Position numbers and translations under genes: made by a program
Shown here: piece after piece, positions 1 to 6,268 of the stretch
Layout of the letters: each line of letters starts with the position of its first letter
Numbering within the stretch: the stretch's first letter is position 1
NCBI GenBank assembly: GCA_945885485.1
Contig: CAMCYT010000037.1
Location: 1-16,293 of the forward strand
Source: Prosthecobacter debontii
GTDB lineage: Bacteria > Verrucomicrobiota > Verrucomicrobiia > Verrucomicrobiales > Akkermansiaceae
DNA length: 16,293 bases
Reading direction: 5' to 3'
The notes under the pieces: generated by a model
Databases searched by the model: none
What the model was told of the DNA's origin: nothing
What the model saw: the letters and a program-made list of their open reading frames with translations, nothing else

Positions 1-918
1 GGCGGCGAAGCCTCTAAAGCCGATGAAAATCTCGTCCACGAAGTTTGGCGTGAAATCGATATGAGCCACATCGATCGACATTCCTACGTGATCGCCATCG
101 GCGGTGGCGCGTTTCTCGATGCGGTCGGTTACGCCGTTTCAACCGCTCACCGCGGTGTCCGACTCATTCGCTTCCCCACCACCACCCTCTCCCAAGACGA
201 CAGCGGAGTAGGCGTGAAAAGCGCCATCAATGCGTTTGGCAAAAAGAACTGGATCGGTTCGTTCTCAGTTCCGTTTGCAGTGATCAACGATTTTAAATTT
301 CTCGAAAGCCAAGATCCTGAATCCAGCGTTGCGGGTTTGATCGAAGCTGTGAAAGTCGCCCTCGTGAAAGATGGTGAGTTTTTTCAATGGATCGAAGCAA
401 ACGTCACCGCTCTCTCCCAACGCGACCGCGAGCCTTTTGAAGAATGCGTCAAACGCTCCGCCTTACTTCATGCGCGTCACATCGCACTAGGCGGCGATCC
501 TTTCGAAACTGGCTCTAGCAGACCACTAGACTTCGGCCACTGGGCTGCCCACAAAATGGAGGCGCTCACCAACTACCAACTCTCCCACGCTGAAGCCGTC
601 GCCGTCGGCCTAGCGCTGGATACGATTTATTCTGAGAAAATTGGTTTTCTTGAAAAAGCAAAAGCCAAACGAATTCTAAAAGTCCTGATGAACCTAGGCC
701 TGAAAACCTACCACCCAGCCCTCGATTGGATCGATGCAAAAGGCAACCGCCGCGTCCTAGCCGGGCTTGACGAATTCCGTGAACACCTCGGTGGCGAGCT
801 AACCGTGCTTCTGCTAGCAGATCTCGGCAAAGGCGTAGATGTCCACGAATTCGATCTCATCCTTCTAGAACAAAGCATCGAACAACTCAGGGAAATGTGG
901 GAGCTTGCAGCTCATTGA
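1..918 (+). CDS. eboD: EboD-like 3-dehydroquinate synthase family protein (5' end outside window)
   Basis: The frame is open from base 1 through the ATG at 61, with family-like sequence (GGEASKADENLVHEVW) before that ATG. The true start therefore lies upstream and the ATG at 61 is internal. Numbering from that ATG, the NAD-binding glycine stretch IGGGAFLD is at 13-20 and RFPTTTLSQDDSGVGVK at 37-53. The metal-ligand equivalents of 3-dehydroquinate synthase appear as E95 (GLIEAVK), H160 (LDFGHWAAH) and H176 (LSHAEAVAVG). The RGVRLIR, INAFGKKNW and SSRPLDFGHWAAHK stretches resemble EboD, the sugar-phosphate-cyclase homologue of ebo clusters, more than housekeeping AroB; this is from memory of the family. 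Members probably cyclise a sugar phosphate and act in the cytoplasm, but the EboD substrate is not firmly established. No eboE-like gene follows: the sequence after the stop is mobile debris. Confidence 0.85.
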   Translation, partial: GGEASKADENLVHEVWREIDMSHIDRHSYVIAIGGGAFLDAVGYAVSTAHRGVRLIRFPTTTLSQDDSGVGVKSAINAFGKKNWIGSFSVPFAVINDFKFLESQDPESSVAGLIEAVKVALVKDGEFFQWIEANVTALSQRDREPFEECVKRSALLHARHIALGGDPFETGSSRPLDFGHWAAHKMEALTNYQLSHAEAVAVGLALDTIYSEKIGFLEKAKAKRILKVLMNLGLKTYHPALDWIDAKGNRRVLAGLDEFREHLGGELTVLLLADLGKGVDVHEFDLILLEQSIEQLREMWELAAH

Positions 919-1291
919 TTGTAACTGCCCCGTCTCGGCGGCCTGCGCTCGCCACAGCGGCAAGGCAAACGTGCTCTTCGTCAATTTTCACGACGAAACC
1001 GTAAACGGCGAGCAGCTTACTTTGAATGACAATCTCAAGAAGTATAAACTCCTTGAGCTATCGATCGCTTATTTTATTGAAAAAATTGATATCCGAGAAT
1101 ACTTCATAGCTAAATTCCTACTAATTTAGGGCATGCTAGGAATTTGCTTTTTCATCCAAGGCGGAGAATACACTGAAGAGTCGGTCTGGGAAGGGAAAAA
1201 GGGGGTTGGCCTGTCCGTTGACTGCCGCCGCCGTGTATGGCACGCGGACTCTTCATCACCGGCTTCACGATTTCCGAGGTGCCTACAGCAT
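919..1291. other. Gene-poor stretch between eboD and the Fic gene
   Basis: No gene is convincing here. Bases 919 to about 1020 are relatively GC-rich and read openly on both strands. The minus frame gives a short phrase (KLLAVYGFVVKIDEEH) that looks protein-like but has no start codon and ends at once. Bases 1021-1130 are AT-rich. A perfect 9-bp inverted repeat, AAATTCCTA (1112-1120) with TAGGAATTT (1137-1145), straddles the left edge of the 76-bp repeat at 1133. The rest is that repeat and the duplicated gene-start fragment at 1213-1282. I read the stretch as a junction of decayed and inserted DNA. Confidence 0.55.
1133..1208 (+). repeat. 76-bp dispersed repeat, copy A
   Basis: This copy runs from ATGCTAGGAATTTGC to AAAAAGGGGGTTG. 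It matches 2838-2913 and 3076-3151 over all 76 bases with one visible substitution (GGGAAGGGAAAAA here, GGGAAGGGGAAAA in the other two). It lies between the end of eboD and the Fic cassette. Its upstream neighbour differs from that of the other copies, which share four more bases (AATA). No gene is evident inside it. Confidence 0.93.
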
Positions 1292-1311
1292 TTACGGCAG
1301 ATCCAAGGTGA
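1213..1311 (+). pseudogene. Duplicated gene-start fragment, copy A, interrupted by the Fic cassette
   Basis: Bases 1237-1282 match 2495-2540 over 46 bases with one mismatch. A shared GTCCGTTGAC lies 24 bases ahead of the ATG here and 26 ahead in the other copy. The ATG at 1237 opens MARGLFITGFTISEV. The match ends exactly after the GAGGTGC codons, and the frame then runs into unrelated residues and stops at 1309-1311, overlapping the 3' end of the Fic gene. The peptide resembles the N-terminus of a small protein continued in the second copy. I recall similar phage-associated or hypothetical protein starts but cannot name a family. Confidence 0.6.
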
Positions 1312-2368
1312 CCCCGCTCAGCAATTGATACAAGGGATCGTTGATATAGAAGCTCACCCTTCCCATCTTCTGCTTACGTAACAACCCCGCACTCGTGAGT
1401 TGCTCTAGATATTTGGTGGCTGTGGGGCGCGATACATCCAACTCCCGCTCAATGAACTCGATTTTCGTGTACGGATGACGGAAAAGGTTGTTGAGCAAAT
1501 CCTGACTGTAGAGTTTAGGCAGGCGCACTTTGAGGTCGTGTTTGGTTTCCTGCATCAGGTCACGGAATGCCTTTACCAGGGTGATCGCACTGCAGGAGGT
1601 CACCGCTACCCCGCGCAGCATATACACGCACCACTCTGCCCAGCGCTCTTCGTCGCGCACGGTTTGCAGTAACCGATAGTAGTCGGGCTTCGTAGTGGTG
1701 ATGTAACGGCTTAGATAGAGGACAGGAAGATCGAGCAGTCCCTCGCGTTGCAGAATCAGAAGATTCAGAATGCGTCCGGTCCGCCCGTTGCCATCATAAA
1801 ACGGGTGGATGCTCTCGAACTGATGATGTGTGATCGCCATCCGCAGGAGGGGGTCGAGACCATCTTCGGCATGAATAAAGTCGATTAGGTTGCCCATCAG
1901 CGTCTCAACTTCGGCGGCATCCTGTGGCGGTTCGTAGATGATTTGGCCATTAGCTTCATTTTTCAACACGGTGCCTGGAAGTTTGCGCAATCCCGCGCGG
2001 TTTCGTTCCAACTCCCCCTGCACGGCCAATACGGTGTCCAGCCGGATTAAGCCGCTGTCCCGCACCGCCTCATACCCCGTTCGGAGAGCCGACACGTAGT
2101 GCCTCACCTCCTTGGCTGCAGCCGTCGCGATAGTGTCATCCTGGTAGGCATACAGCTCATCGTGCGTTGTGATGATATTTTCGATCTCGGAACTATCCTT
2201 CGCCTCTTGGATTGCCAGGGTATCGAGCAAAATCCCCCGGTTCGGCAGCGATTCGCACAAGCCTTTCAGTTCGGCTAGGTGCCGGTGTGCTTCGGTAAGC
2301 GCGGCCCAGACCTCTCGTGTTTCCAGCACGGTGGGATCGGTCAGTGGCAATCGAGGAAGGGTGGACAT
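1292..2368 (-). CDS. Fic-domain protein AMP-transferase, class II, with C-terminal winged helix
   Basis: Fic enzymes transfer AMP, or occasionally another phosphate-containing group, from a nucleotide to a hydroxyl side chain of a target protein. The complete core motif is at residues 188-199 (HPFYDGNGRTGR), with catalytic His188 and the phosphate-binding loop. An N-terminal inhibitory motif, SSEIEN at 59-64, fits (S/T)xxxE(G/N) with Glu63 as the ATP-competing residue. That places it in class II, which is self-inhibited without a separate antitoxin. The N-terminal about 20-120 is the helical Fic_N region. Residues about 295-345 form a winged helix (DVSRPTATKYLEQL, then LLRKQKMGRVSFYI), a common DNA-binding tail in this family. 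The length of 358 aa is normal for this architecture. It starts at an ATG with no clear ribosome site. It is monocistronic, flanked by duplicated gene-start fragments and preceded by two matched dyads, suggesting self-regulation. The target is unknown. Confidence 0.93.
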   Translation of the reverse strand: MSTLPRLPLTDPTVLETREVWAALTEAHRHLAELKGLCESLPNRGILLDTLAIQEAKDSSEIENIITTHDELYAYQDDTIATAAAKEVRHYVSALRTGYEAVRDSGLIRLDTVLAVQGELERNRAGLRKLPGTVLKNEANGQIIYEPPQDAAEVETLMGNLIDFIHAEDGLDPLLRMAITHHQFESIHPFYDGNGRTGRILNLLILQREGLLDLPVLYLSRYITTTKPDYYRLLQTVRDEERWAEWCVYMLRGVAVTSCSAITLVKAFRDLMQETKHDLKVRLPKLYSQDLLNNLFRHPYTKIEFIERELDVSRPTATKYLEQLTSAGLLRKQKMGRVSFYINDPLYQLLSGVTLDLP

Positions 2369-2370
2369 GA

Positions 2371-2391
2371 AAAGAAAACTGGCATTTCTTT
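2371..2391 (-). promoter_or_regulatory. Operator-like dyad 1 at the Fic gene start
   Basis: Perfect half-sites AAAGAA (2371-2376) and TTCTTT (2386-2391) are separated by 9 bases; the dyad extends to 7 bp per arm (AAAGAAA/TTTCTTT). It lies two bases from the Fic start codon, so a bound protein would cover the translation start. It shares half-sites and spacing with the dyad at 2413-2433. Confidence 0.55.
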
Positions 2392-2410
2392 AAGACACCG
2401 GTGCCAACAT

Positions 2411-2435
2411 GTAAAGAAAATCAAAAATTCTTTAC
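2411..2435 (-). promoter_or_regulatory. Operator-like dyad 2 upstream of the Fic gene
   Basis: This is a perfect 8-bp inverted repeat, GTAAAGAA (2411-2418) and TTCTTTAC (2428-2435), with a 9-base spacer. The AAAGAA-N9-TTCTTT core is identical in design to dyad 1. The centres (2381 and 2423) are 42 bp apart, close to four helical turns. The Fic protein's winged helix is the obvious candidate ligand. That is inference. Confidence 0.55.
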
Positions 2436-2468
2436 GCTTAGTGGAGCTCGGATCGCTCCACAGCCCAC

Positions 2469-2595
2469 GTCCGTTGACAGAACCACCTAGGTTCATGGCA
2501 CGCTGACTCTTCATCACCGGCTTCACGATTTCCGAGGTGCTCGCCATTCAGCAGCGGGCGAAGGGATTCCTCATCAAAGGCAAGACTCTGTCCCA
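2469..2595 (+). pseudogene. Duplicated gene-start fragment, copy B, with in-frame stop
   Basis: The ATG at 2495 gives MAR, a TGA stop at codon 4, then LFITGFTISEV followed by LAIQQRAKGFLIKGKTL. The first 46 bases match 1237-1282, where codon 4 is GGA instead of TGA. Beyond about 2595 the frame stays open but the residues become proline-rich and unconvincing. I read it as the 5' end of a small protein gene, inactivated by the nonsense change and truncated. It may be the original locus into which, or next to which, the Fic cassette was brought. The protein family is not identified. Confidence 0.5.
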
Positions 2596-2604
2596 CAAAA
2601 CCTG

Positions 2605-2630
2605 CCCCCGTTTTACCCCCGTTTTACCCC
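2605..2630 (+). repeat. Short tandem repeat, 11-bp unit
   Basis: The unit CCCCCGTTTTA occurs twice head to tail (2605-2615 and 2616-2626), followed by CCCC of a third. It lies just after the decayed gene-start fragment B. No function is apparent. Confidence 0.8.
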
Positions 2631-2817
2631 GGCTAAATCTAGAGGAGATCACTCCTTTCACCACTCAGAATCCCTTTATTTATATCGATTCAGCGTGTTT
2701 ACGCTCAAGACATGAATACCCAAATCTTAGCTCAAAACTAATTGTATGCCTGGCATGAATGGCACGAACTTCACGGCGATGTTTCCTGATGCTGAAACCG
2801 AAACCGAATCCGGGTTA

Positions 2818-2836
2818 AATGAATGAATGAATGAAT
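2818..2836 (+). repeat. AATG tetranucleotide tandem repeat
   Basis: Four full AATG units and a partial fifth run directly into the left edge of 76-bp repeat copy B. Such a tract can vary in length by slippage, but no gene crosses it. Confidence 0.8.
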
Positions 2837-2837
2837 A

Positions 2838-2913
2838 ATGCTAGGAATTTGCTTTTTCATCCAAGGCGGAGAATACACTGAAGAGTCGGTCTGGGAAGGG
2901 GAAAAGGGGGTTG
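2838..2913 (+). repeat. 76-bp dispersed repeat, copy B
   Basis: The sequence is identical to copy C (3076-3151) over 76 bases, with a further shared AATA upstream (from 2834). It differs from copy A at one base. It is in the same orientation as both others. What follows it (AAGAACTCTTC) is unrelated to what follows A or C, so the right edge at the GGGGGTTG is sharp. Confidence 0.93.
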
Positions 2914-3075
2914 AAGAACTCTTCAACTCTTATCTGGCATTGATTCAAAATGAATTTATATTCTAAGATTTGAGTCTTTGTTTTTAAAATTGTTTTTTCT
3001 GCGCCTTTAAGAACAATTTGATCACTAGGGTATAAGTTTGATAGATTAGATAAGATTACTGTTTTTGCATAAATA

Positions 3076-3151
3076 ATGCTAGGAATTTGCTTTTTCATCC
3101 AAGGCGGAGAATACACTGAAGAGTCGGTCTGGGAAGGGGAAAAGGGGGTTG
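3076..3151 (+). repeat. 76-bp dispersed repeat, copy C
   Basis: This third copy starts 238 bp after copy B in direct orientation. It is followed by a near-repeat of its own G-rich end (CGGGGGAAAAGGGG), then by the tail side of the IS91-like element. The B-to-C interval is AT-rich and holds no gene. Confidence 0.93.
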
Positions 3152-3339
3152 CGGGGGAAAAGGGGAGATTTTCGGTAAAAGCTAAAACGCTGAAAATCTA
3201 AAAAGCTGAAATTAGAGAGTCGAAGACGCTTATTTCCGATCATTTAGTCACGGTTTGCAGACTTAAGGGCACAGCTCCCCCGCCCTGCTGCGGCTTTCGG
3301 TTTGCTGCGGGGTCTAGTTGTGAGCGTCGCTTATCAGGT

Positions 3340-4953
3340 CTAATCGAGAACCAAGATCCGGCCGTCTTCCAAATGGATTTCTGCAGGCTTCCATGTTTGG
3401 CGTTGGTCAAAGCCATCAGGGTCGGGATTCGATGGGTTCCTTGAACGATTGAACCAATCGAGATCGGGTTCGTCGTCGGGAACGCCACCGCCGCTCTCAG
3501 GCGGCGAATCATGAAAATCAAGATCCGGAGGAGGATCTTGCATTCTGCATGGCCAGAGCGGAGCGACGGCAATCCATTCCTTGATAGCTCGCCAAGGCGG
3601 CTCGATGCGCTGGAGATTCTCGATGTCGAAAGGTGGTGGCGGTGGTCTGGGCAAACGCACCACGCCTTCCCAGAGTCCATGCAGACGGAGAAAGAATTCG
3701 ACTTCCTCACGGCGCAGCACGGGCCGCTTAATTTTCATCTTGCCGTGGCAGCAGGGACATTCAAGAGGATCACCACCCCAGACTTCTAGAATGAGATCAC
3801 GCCACAAGGGGCGCATGAGTCGGGCGCTGCGCTTGGCTGGTGGATCAACGAGCATGAGCATGCCCTGTCCCGAACGTTCATTGTGAAGATCAGTATGAGT
3901 AGCATCTAGCTGATTACGGCAGGCATTCAGAATGGTGGGAGAAGTTTCGCGTGGTCGACCGCGAGCTTTGTTAGAATAAACGCCATAGTAGCGGACCATT
4001 TGTTGTCCTTTGGGAGGCAGATGCAAGAGGGCGGCCGCGATGAAATCGGGAGCCTTGAAAATTTCGAAATTGCGTTTGGTGTTGTGATGGCGCTTGGAGC
4101 GGTAGATGACTGTTTTACTGGTGGCGTTCCAGGTGATTTTCTGCAGCGAGAATGGATGTCGCAGCAGGTATTCAGCGAGTCTCTTGCGACCGCCGTGGTT
4201 GTTAGCATCGATGAGGTCGTCACGGCCGTCATGAACGTGAAATCCGGAATGCTTCCAACTAAGTAGATCACTCAGTTTGTTAGGACTGATGAGTTTCTTT
4301 TCCCGGAGGATCGCGAGAAAGCGATGGCGAAACAGCTCGGTCATAGGGCCGATGGCTCCGTGTGGCAGGCAGTGAAAGCGCCCGTCGGGAACAAACAAGC
4401 CATCAGTGACGAGCACGTGGAGATGGGGATGGAAGACGAGGTAATCGCCAAAGGTGTGAACGGCGGCAACAGCCCCGAGCTTGCCTTCTGCGAGACCGAG
4501 TTGCAGACGAAAGGATTCGGTCAGAGTGTCGATCGCACATTGGAACAAAAGAGAGAGCAACTGGCGACGTTTACGAAAGATGCCCCGCAGCACTTTGGGA
4601 ATGGTGAAAACCACCTGTCGATGTGGGACTTGATGGCAGACAGATCCCGCGATCCATTCACTGGTGGATCTTACTCGTCGTTGATGACACGCAGGACAGA
4701 AGTGGCGAGTTTTGCAGGTAAAGGCGAGCAACCGCTCATGGCCGCAATCAGAGCATTCGAGGCGCGTGAATCCAGATGCAAGATCACCGCAGCGGAGGAA
4801 GGATTCGACGGTTGTGATGGTAGCCGATTTGAGCGGGCCGAGTATAGGGCGGTGTTTTTTTTCGTAATCAGCGGAAAAGGAACCCCAGCCGTGATTGAAA
4901 AGCTGCCAGAGGGGTGAGGCACGAGGGCGGCGGGGCTGATAGATGGATGGCAC
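3340..4953 (-). CDS. IS91-family transposase (HUH/Y1 type)
   Basis: The protein cuts and joins single-stranded DNA through a tyrosine and moves the element by a rolling-circle-like route. An N-terminal zinc ribbon is visible at 67-89 (C67-x2-C70 ... C80, C86-x2-C89). The HUH metal site is in FHPHLHVLVTDG, with HLH at 177-179. The probable catalytic tyrosine is Y262 in AEYLLRHPFSLQKI. The family block RYYGVYSNKARG is at 321-332. A second cysteine cluster (CPCC, 399-402) follows. The last 100 residues are proline- and aspartate-rich, making the protein (537 aa) longer than many family members. It starts at GTG (4953); MPSIYQPRRPRASPLW is a typical family N-terminus, supporting that start. The frame is intact, so it may be active. 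Confidence 0.93.
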   Translation of the reverse strand: MPSIYQPRRPRASPLWQLFNHGWGSFSADYEKKHRPILGPLKSATITTVESFLRCGDLASGFTRLECSDCGHERLLAFTCKTRHFCPACHQRRVRSTSEWIAGSVCHQVPHRQVVFTIPKVLRGIFRKRRQLLSLLFQCAIDTLTESFRLQLGLAEGKLGAVAAVHTFGDYLVFHPHLHVLVTDGLFVPDGRFHCLPHGAIGPMTELFRHRFLAILREKKLISPNKLSDLLSWKHSGFHVHDGRDDLIDANNHGGRKRLAEYLLRHPFSLQKITWNATSKTVIYRSKRHHNTKRNFEIFKAPDFIAAALLHLPPKGQQMVRYYGVYSNKARGRPRETSPTILNACRNQLDATHTDLHNERSGQGMLMLVDPPAKRSARLMRPLWRDLILEVWGGDPLECPCCHGKMKIKRPVLRREEVEFFLRLHGLWEGVVRLPRPPPPPFDIENLQRIEPPWRAIKEWIAVAPLWPCRMQDPPPDLDFHDSPPESGGGVPDDEPDLDWFNRSRNPSNPDPDGFDQRQTWKPAEIHLEDGRILVLD

Positions 4954-4959
4954 AAAAAT

Positions 4960-4973
4960 TGTTCATATGAACA
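4960..4973. promoter_or_regulatory. 14-bp perfect palindrome upstream of the transposase
   Basis: TGTTCATATGAACA is a perfect palindrome six bases upstream of the GTG start of the transposase. It could be an operator for the transposase gene or part of the terminal end of the element. It contains GTTC and GAAC, which resemble target tetranucleotides reported for IS91; that link is speculative. Confidence 0.4.
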
Positions 4974-5142
4974 TATTTTATACGAGGCAAGATATTGAGT
5001 GATAGATCGGTTTTATAGAAGATCAAGTTAGGTTAGATTTTAAAAAGGAAAACACACTTTCATCTCAAACAAAGTCTTCCACGTATCTATCAGCGGAGTC
5101 ATTGAATGGAGACAGGTTTCGCATTTCAACATTTTTAGATAT

Positions 5143-5442
5143 TCACGCCGCGCTGGGTTGGACTTCCTTGCGGATGGCTTCGCCTTTTTCGCGGTCTGCG
5201 CGCATGAATTCGTAGTCGAGTTGGAGATTCATCCACATGCCTGAGGTGATGCCAAAAAAGACGCTCAGACGAAGGTCGTATTCGGGCGTGCAGCGGCGTT
5301 TGCCTTGTTTCATTTGTGTGAGGTGGGGTGCGGAAATCCGGCAACGGCGCGCAATCTCCGCTTGGGACAGGCCGGAAAGTTGTATATGACACTGATATTC
5401 CGTAAAAATCGGTTGCAGGCAGAAATTCCGAGCGGATTCTGC
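5143..5442 (-). pseudogene. HigA/VapI-type HTH antitoxin remnant without start codon
   Basis: The minus frame is open from just after a TAG (5443-5445) to the TGA at 5143-5145. It encodes a Cro/C1-type helix-turn-helix (LSGLSQAEIARRCRISAPHL, then QMKQGKRRCTPEYDLRLS) followed by FFGITSGMWMNLQLDYEF. The W-x-N-LQxxYE block after the HTH is diagnostic of HigA-like antitoxins, which bind DNA and neutralise a HigB RNase. There is no ATG, GTG or TTG ahead of the HTH; the first ATG lies inside it. The usual HPGEIL-type N-terminus is missing, and a hairpin (5418-5443) occupies its place. No HigB toxin gene adjoins. I read it as a decayed antitoxin, although a non-canonical start cannot be excluded. 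Confidence 0.7.
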
Positions 5443-5443
5443 C
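5418..5443. promoter_or_regulatory. Inverted repeat ahead of the DUF1295 gene
   Basis: GGCAGAA (5418-5424) pairs with TTCTGCC (5437-5443). An inner TCCG/CGGA continues the stem after a two-base bulge. It ends 24 bases before the DUF1295 ATG and overlaps the missing N-terminus of the antitoxin remnant. It could be an operator or a terminator for leftward transcription; the sequence alone does not decide. Confidence 0.45.
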
Positions 5444-5467
5444 TAAAATTTTGTCTCACGCACTCAA

Positions 5468-6268
5468 ATGCTATTCTTTGCCCTCATCGCTAACCTCATC
5501 ATCTTCACCGCTGCATGGGCGTTCTGTGTAAAGATTAAAAACTTTTCTCCAGTCGATGCCTTTTGGGCATTCTGCATCGGCCTGACTGCCTTATTTTTCC
5601 TCTTCACAAAAAACCCCAGCACACAACCGTTCATCGCCGGCATCCTCATCTCCGCGTGGTCTGTCAGACTCGGCTACCACCTCACACGCCGCATCGCGAA
5701 ACACCATCCTAGCGAAGACTCCCGTTATCAAAAACTTCGTGCGATCTGGAACGGAAAAGTGAACTCCATGTTTCTTCTGTTTTTTTTGGGCCAAGCCCTC
5801 TCGGTTTTTCTCCTAGCCTTACCCTTCTATCTCATCGCTGCCGATCCCAACCCAACCTACGATCTTTTTCCCATCCTTGGCACGCTGATCGCATGCATCG
5901 GACTCATCGGTGAAACCGTCGCCGATCGACAAATGTCTACCTTCAAAGCAGCCAACCCCGATCCGAAATCCATCTGCCAAATCGGCCTGTGGAAATACTC
6001 TCGTCACCCAAACTACTTTTTCGAATCCATCATCTGGATCGGTTTTTTTATCTTCGCCCTGGGTTCACCGTGGGGATGGGTTAGCATTTACGCTCCCGTC
6101 ATTATCACTTACCTTCTTCTCAAAGTCACCGGCATCCCACCCACCGAAGCTTCAGCCCTCCTCCGCAAAGGCGATGCCTACCGAGAATACCAACGCACCA
6201 CTTCCCCTTTTATTCCAAGCTTCAAATTTCAAGTTTCAAAATCGAATGAAGAATCATCCAATCCGTGA
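5468..6268 (+). CDS. DUF1295 (steroid 5-alpha-reductase-like) membrane protein
   Basis: This is a polytopic inner-membrane protein with hydrophobic segments near residues 2-20, 30-47, 55-70, 101-124, 134-148 and 185-220. The family signature is clear: IGETVADRQMSTFK at 147-160, then GLWKYSRHPNYFFE at 173-186, which carries the His-Pro-Asn characteristic of the isoprenylcysteine methyltransferase / 5-alpha-reductase fold. The family is thought to reduce or otherwise modify lipid-like substrates, and the bacterial reaction is not established. Its neighbour is a CFA-synthase-like methyltransferase, a recurrent pairing in bacteria, so a role in acyl-chain modification is likely. The last 15 residues (from Phe252) are read from an inverted-repeat element at 6221-6385 and are probably not ancestral. 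No Shine-Dalgarno sequence is evident. Confidence 0.9.
   Translation: MLFFALIANLIIFTAAWAFCVKIKNFSPVDAFWAFCIGLTALFFLFTKNPSTQPFIAGILISAWSVRLGYHLTRRIAKHHPSEDSRYQKLRAIWNGKVNSMFLLFFLGQALSVFLLALPFYLIAADPNPTYDLFPILGTLIACIGLIGETVADRQMSTFKAANPDPKSICQIGLWKYSRHPNYFFESIIWIGFFIFALGSPWGWVSIYAPVIITYLLLKVTGIPPTEASALLRKGDAYREYQRTTSPFIPSFKFQVSKSNEESSNP

Larger units (their letters stand above)
2596..3339. other. Gene-free stretch between the Fic cassette and the IS91-like element
   Basis: No gene is credible here. Contents in order are an 11-bp tandem repeat (2605-2630), AT-rich sequence, a 26-codon open frame from the ATG at 2746 (MPGMNGTNFTAMFPDAETE) too short to call, and an AATG tandem (2818-2836). The 76-bp repeat copies B and C follow with about 160 AT-rich bases between them, then the probable tail of the IS element. 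The one longer open frame (minus strand, 2841-3116) begins inside repeat copy C and ends inside copy B in a different repeat frame, so it is a by-product of the repeats. Confidence 0.6.
3278..4973 (-). mobile_element. IS91-family insertion element, boundaries approximate
   Basis: The transposase at 3340-4953 identifies the family, which moves by rolling-circle-like HUH chemistry and lacks ordinary terminal inverted repeats. The limits given are only the nearest secondary-structure signals. One is a CCCCGC/GCGGGG stem (3278-3283 with 3307-3312) past the transposase stop, on the side where the family's origin end lies. The other is the palindrome at 4960-4973 before the start. True ends and target tetranucleotide could not be fixed from one copy. 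Confidence 0.35.

Noticed and set aside
905..1129. 74-codon plus-strand open frame after eboD, and a minus-strand phrase in the same place
   Set aside because: The plus frame overlaps eboD, has no family resemblance and runs into AT-rich low-complexity residues. The minus frame looks protein-like but has no start codon and is only about 55 codons.
1133..1208. Integron attC site in the 76-bp repeat
   Set aside because: I see no paired core sites (GTTRRRY with its inverse) at the ends and no integrase gene in the window.
1133..1381. 82-codon plus-strand open frame
   Set aside because: It begins inside the 76-bp repeat and overlaps the Fic gene on the other strand; its residues are a mixture of repeat, gene-start fragment in the wrong frame and antisense Fic.
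2837..3151. CRISPR-like array from the 76-bp repeats
   Set aside because: The units are too long, only two lie near each other, the spacing (about 162 bases) is not spacer-like and no cas gene is present.
4324..4917. 197-codon plus-strand frame opposite the transposase
   Set aside because: It is wholly antisense to a well-supported IS91 transposase with complete motifs.
5135..5392. 85-codon minus-strand frame beginning with ATG
   Set aside because: It is an arginine/proline-rich shadow; the HigA-like antitoxin remnant lies in a different frame of the same strand.
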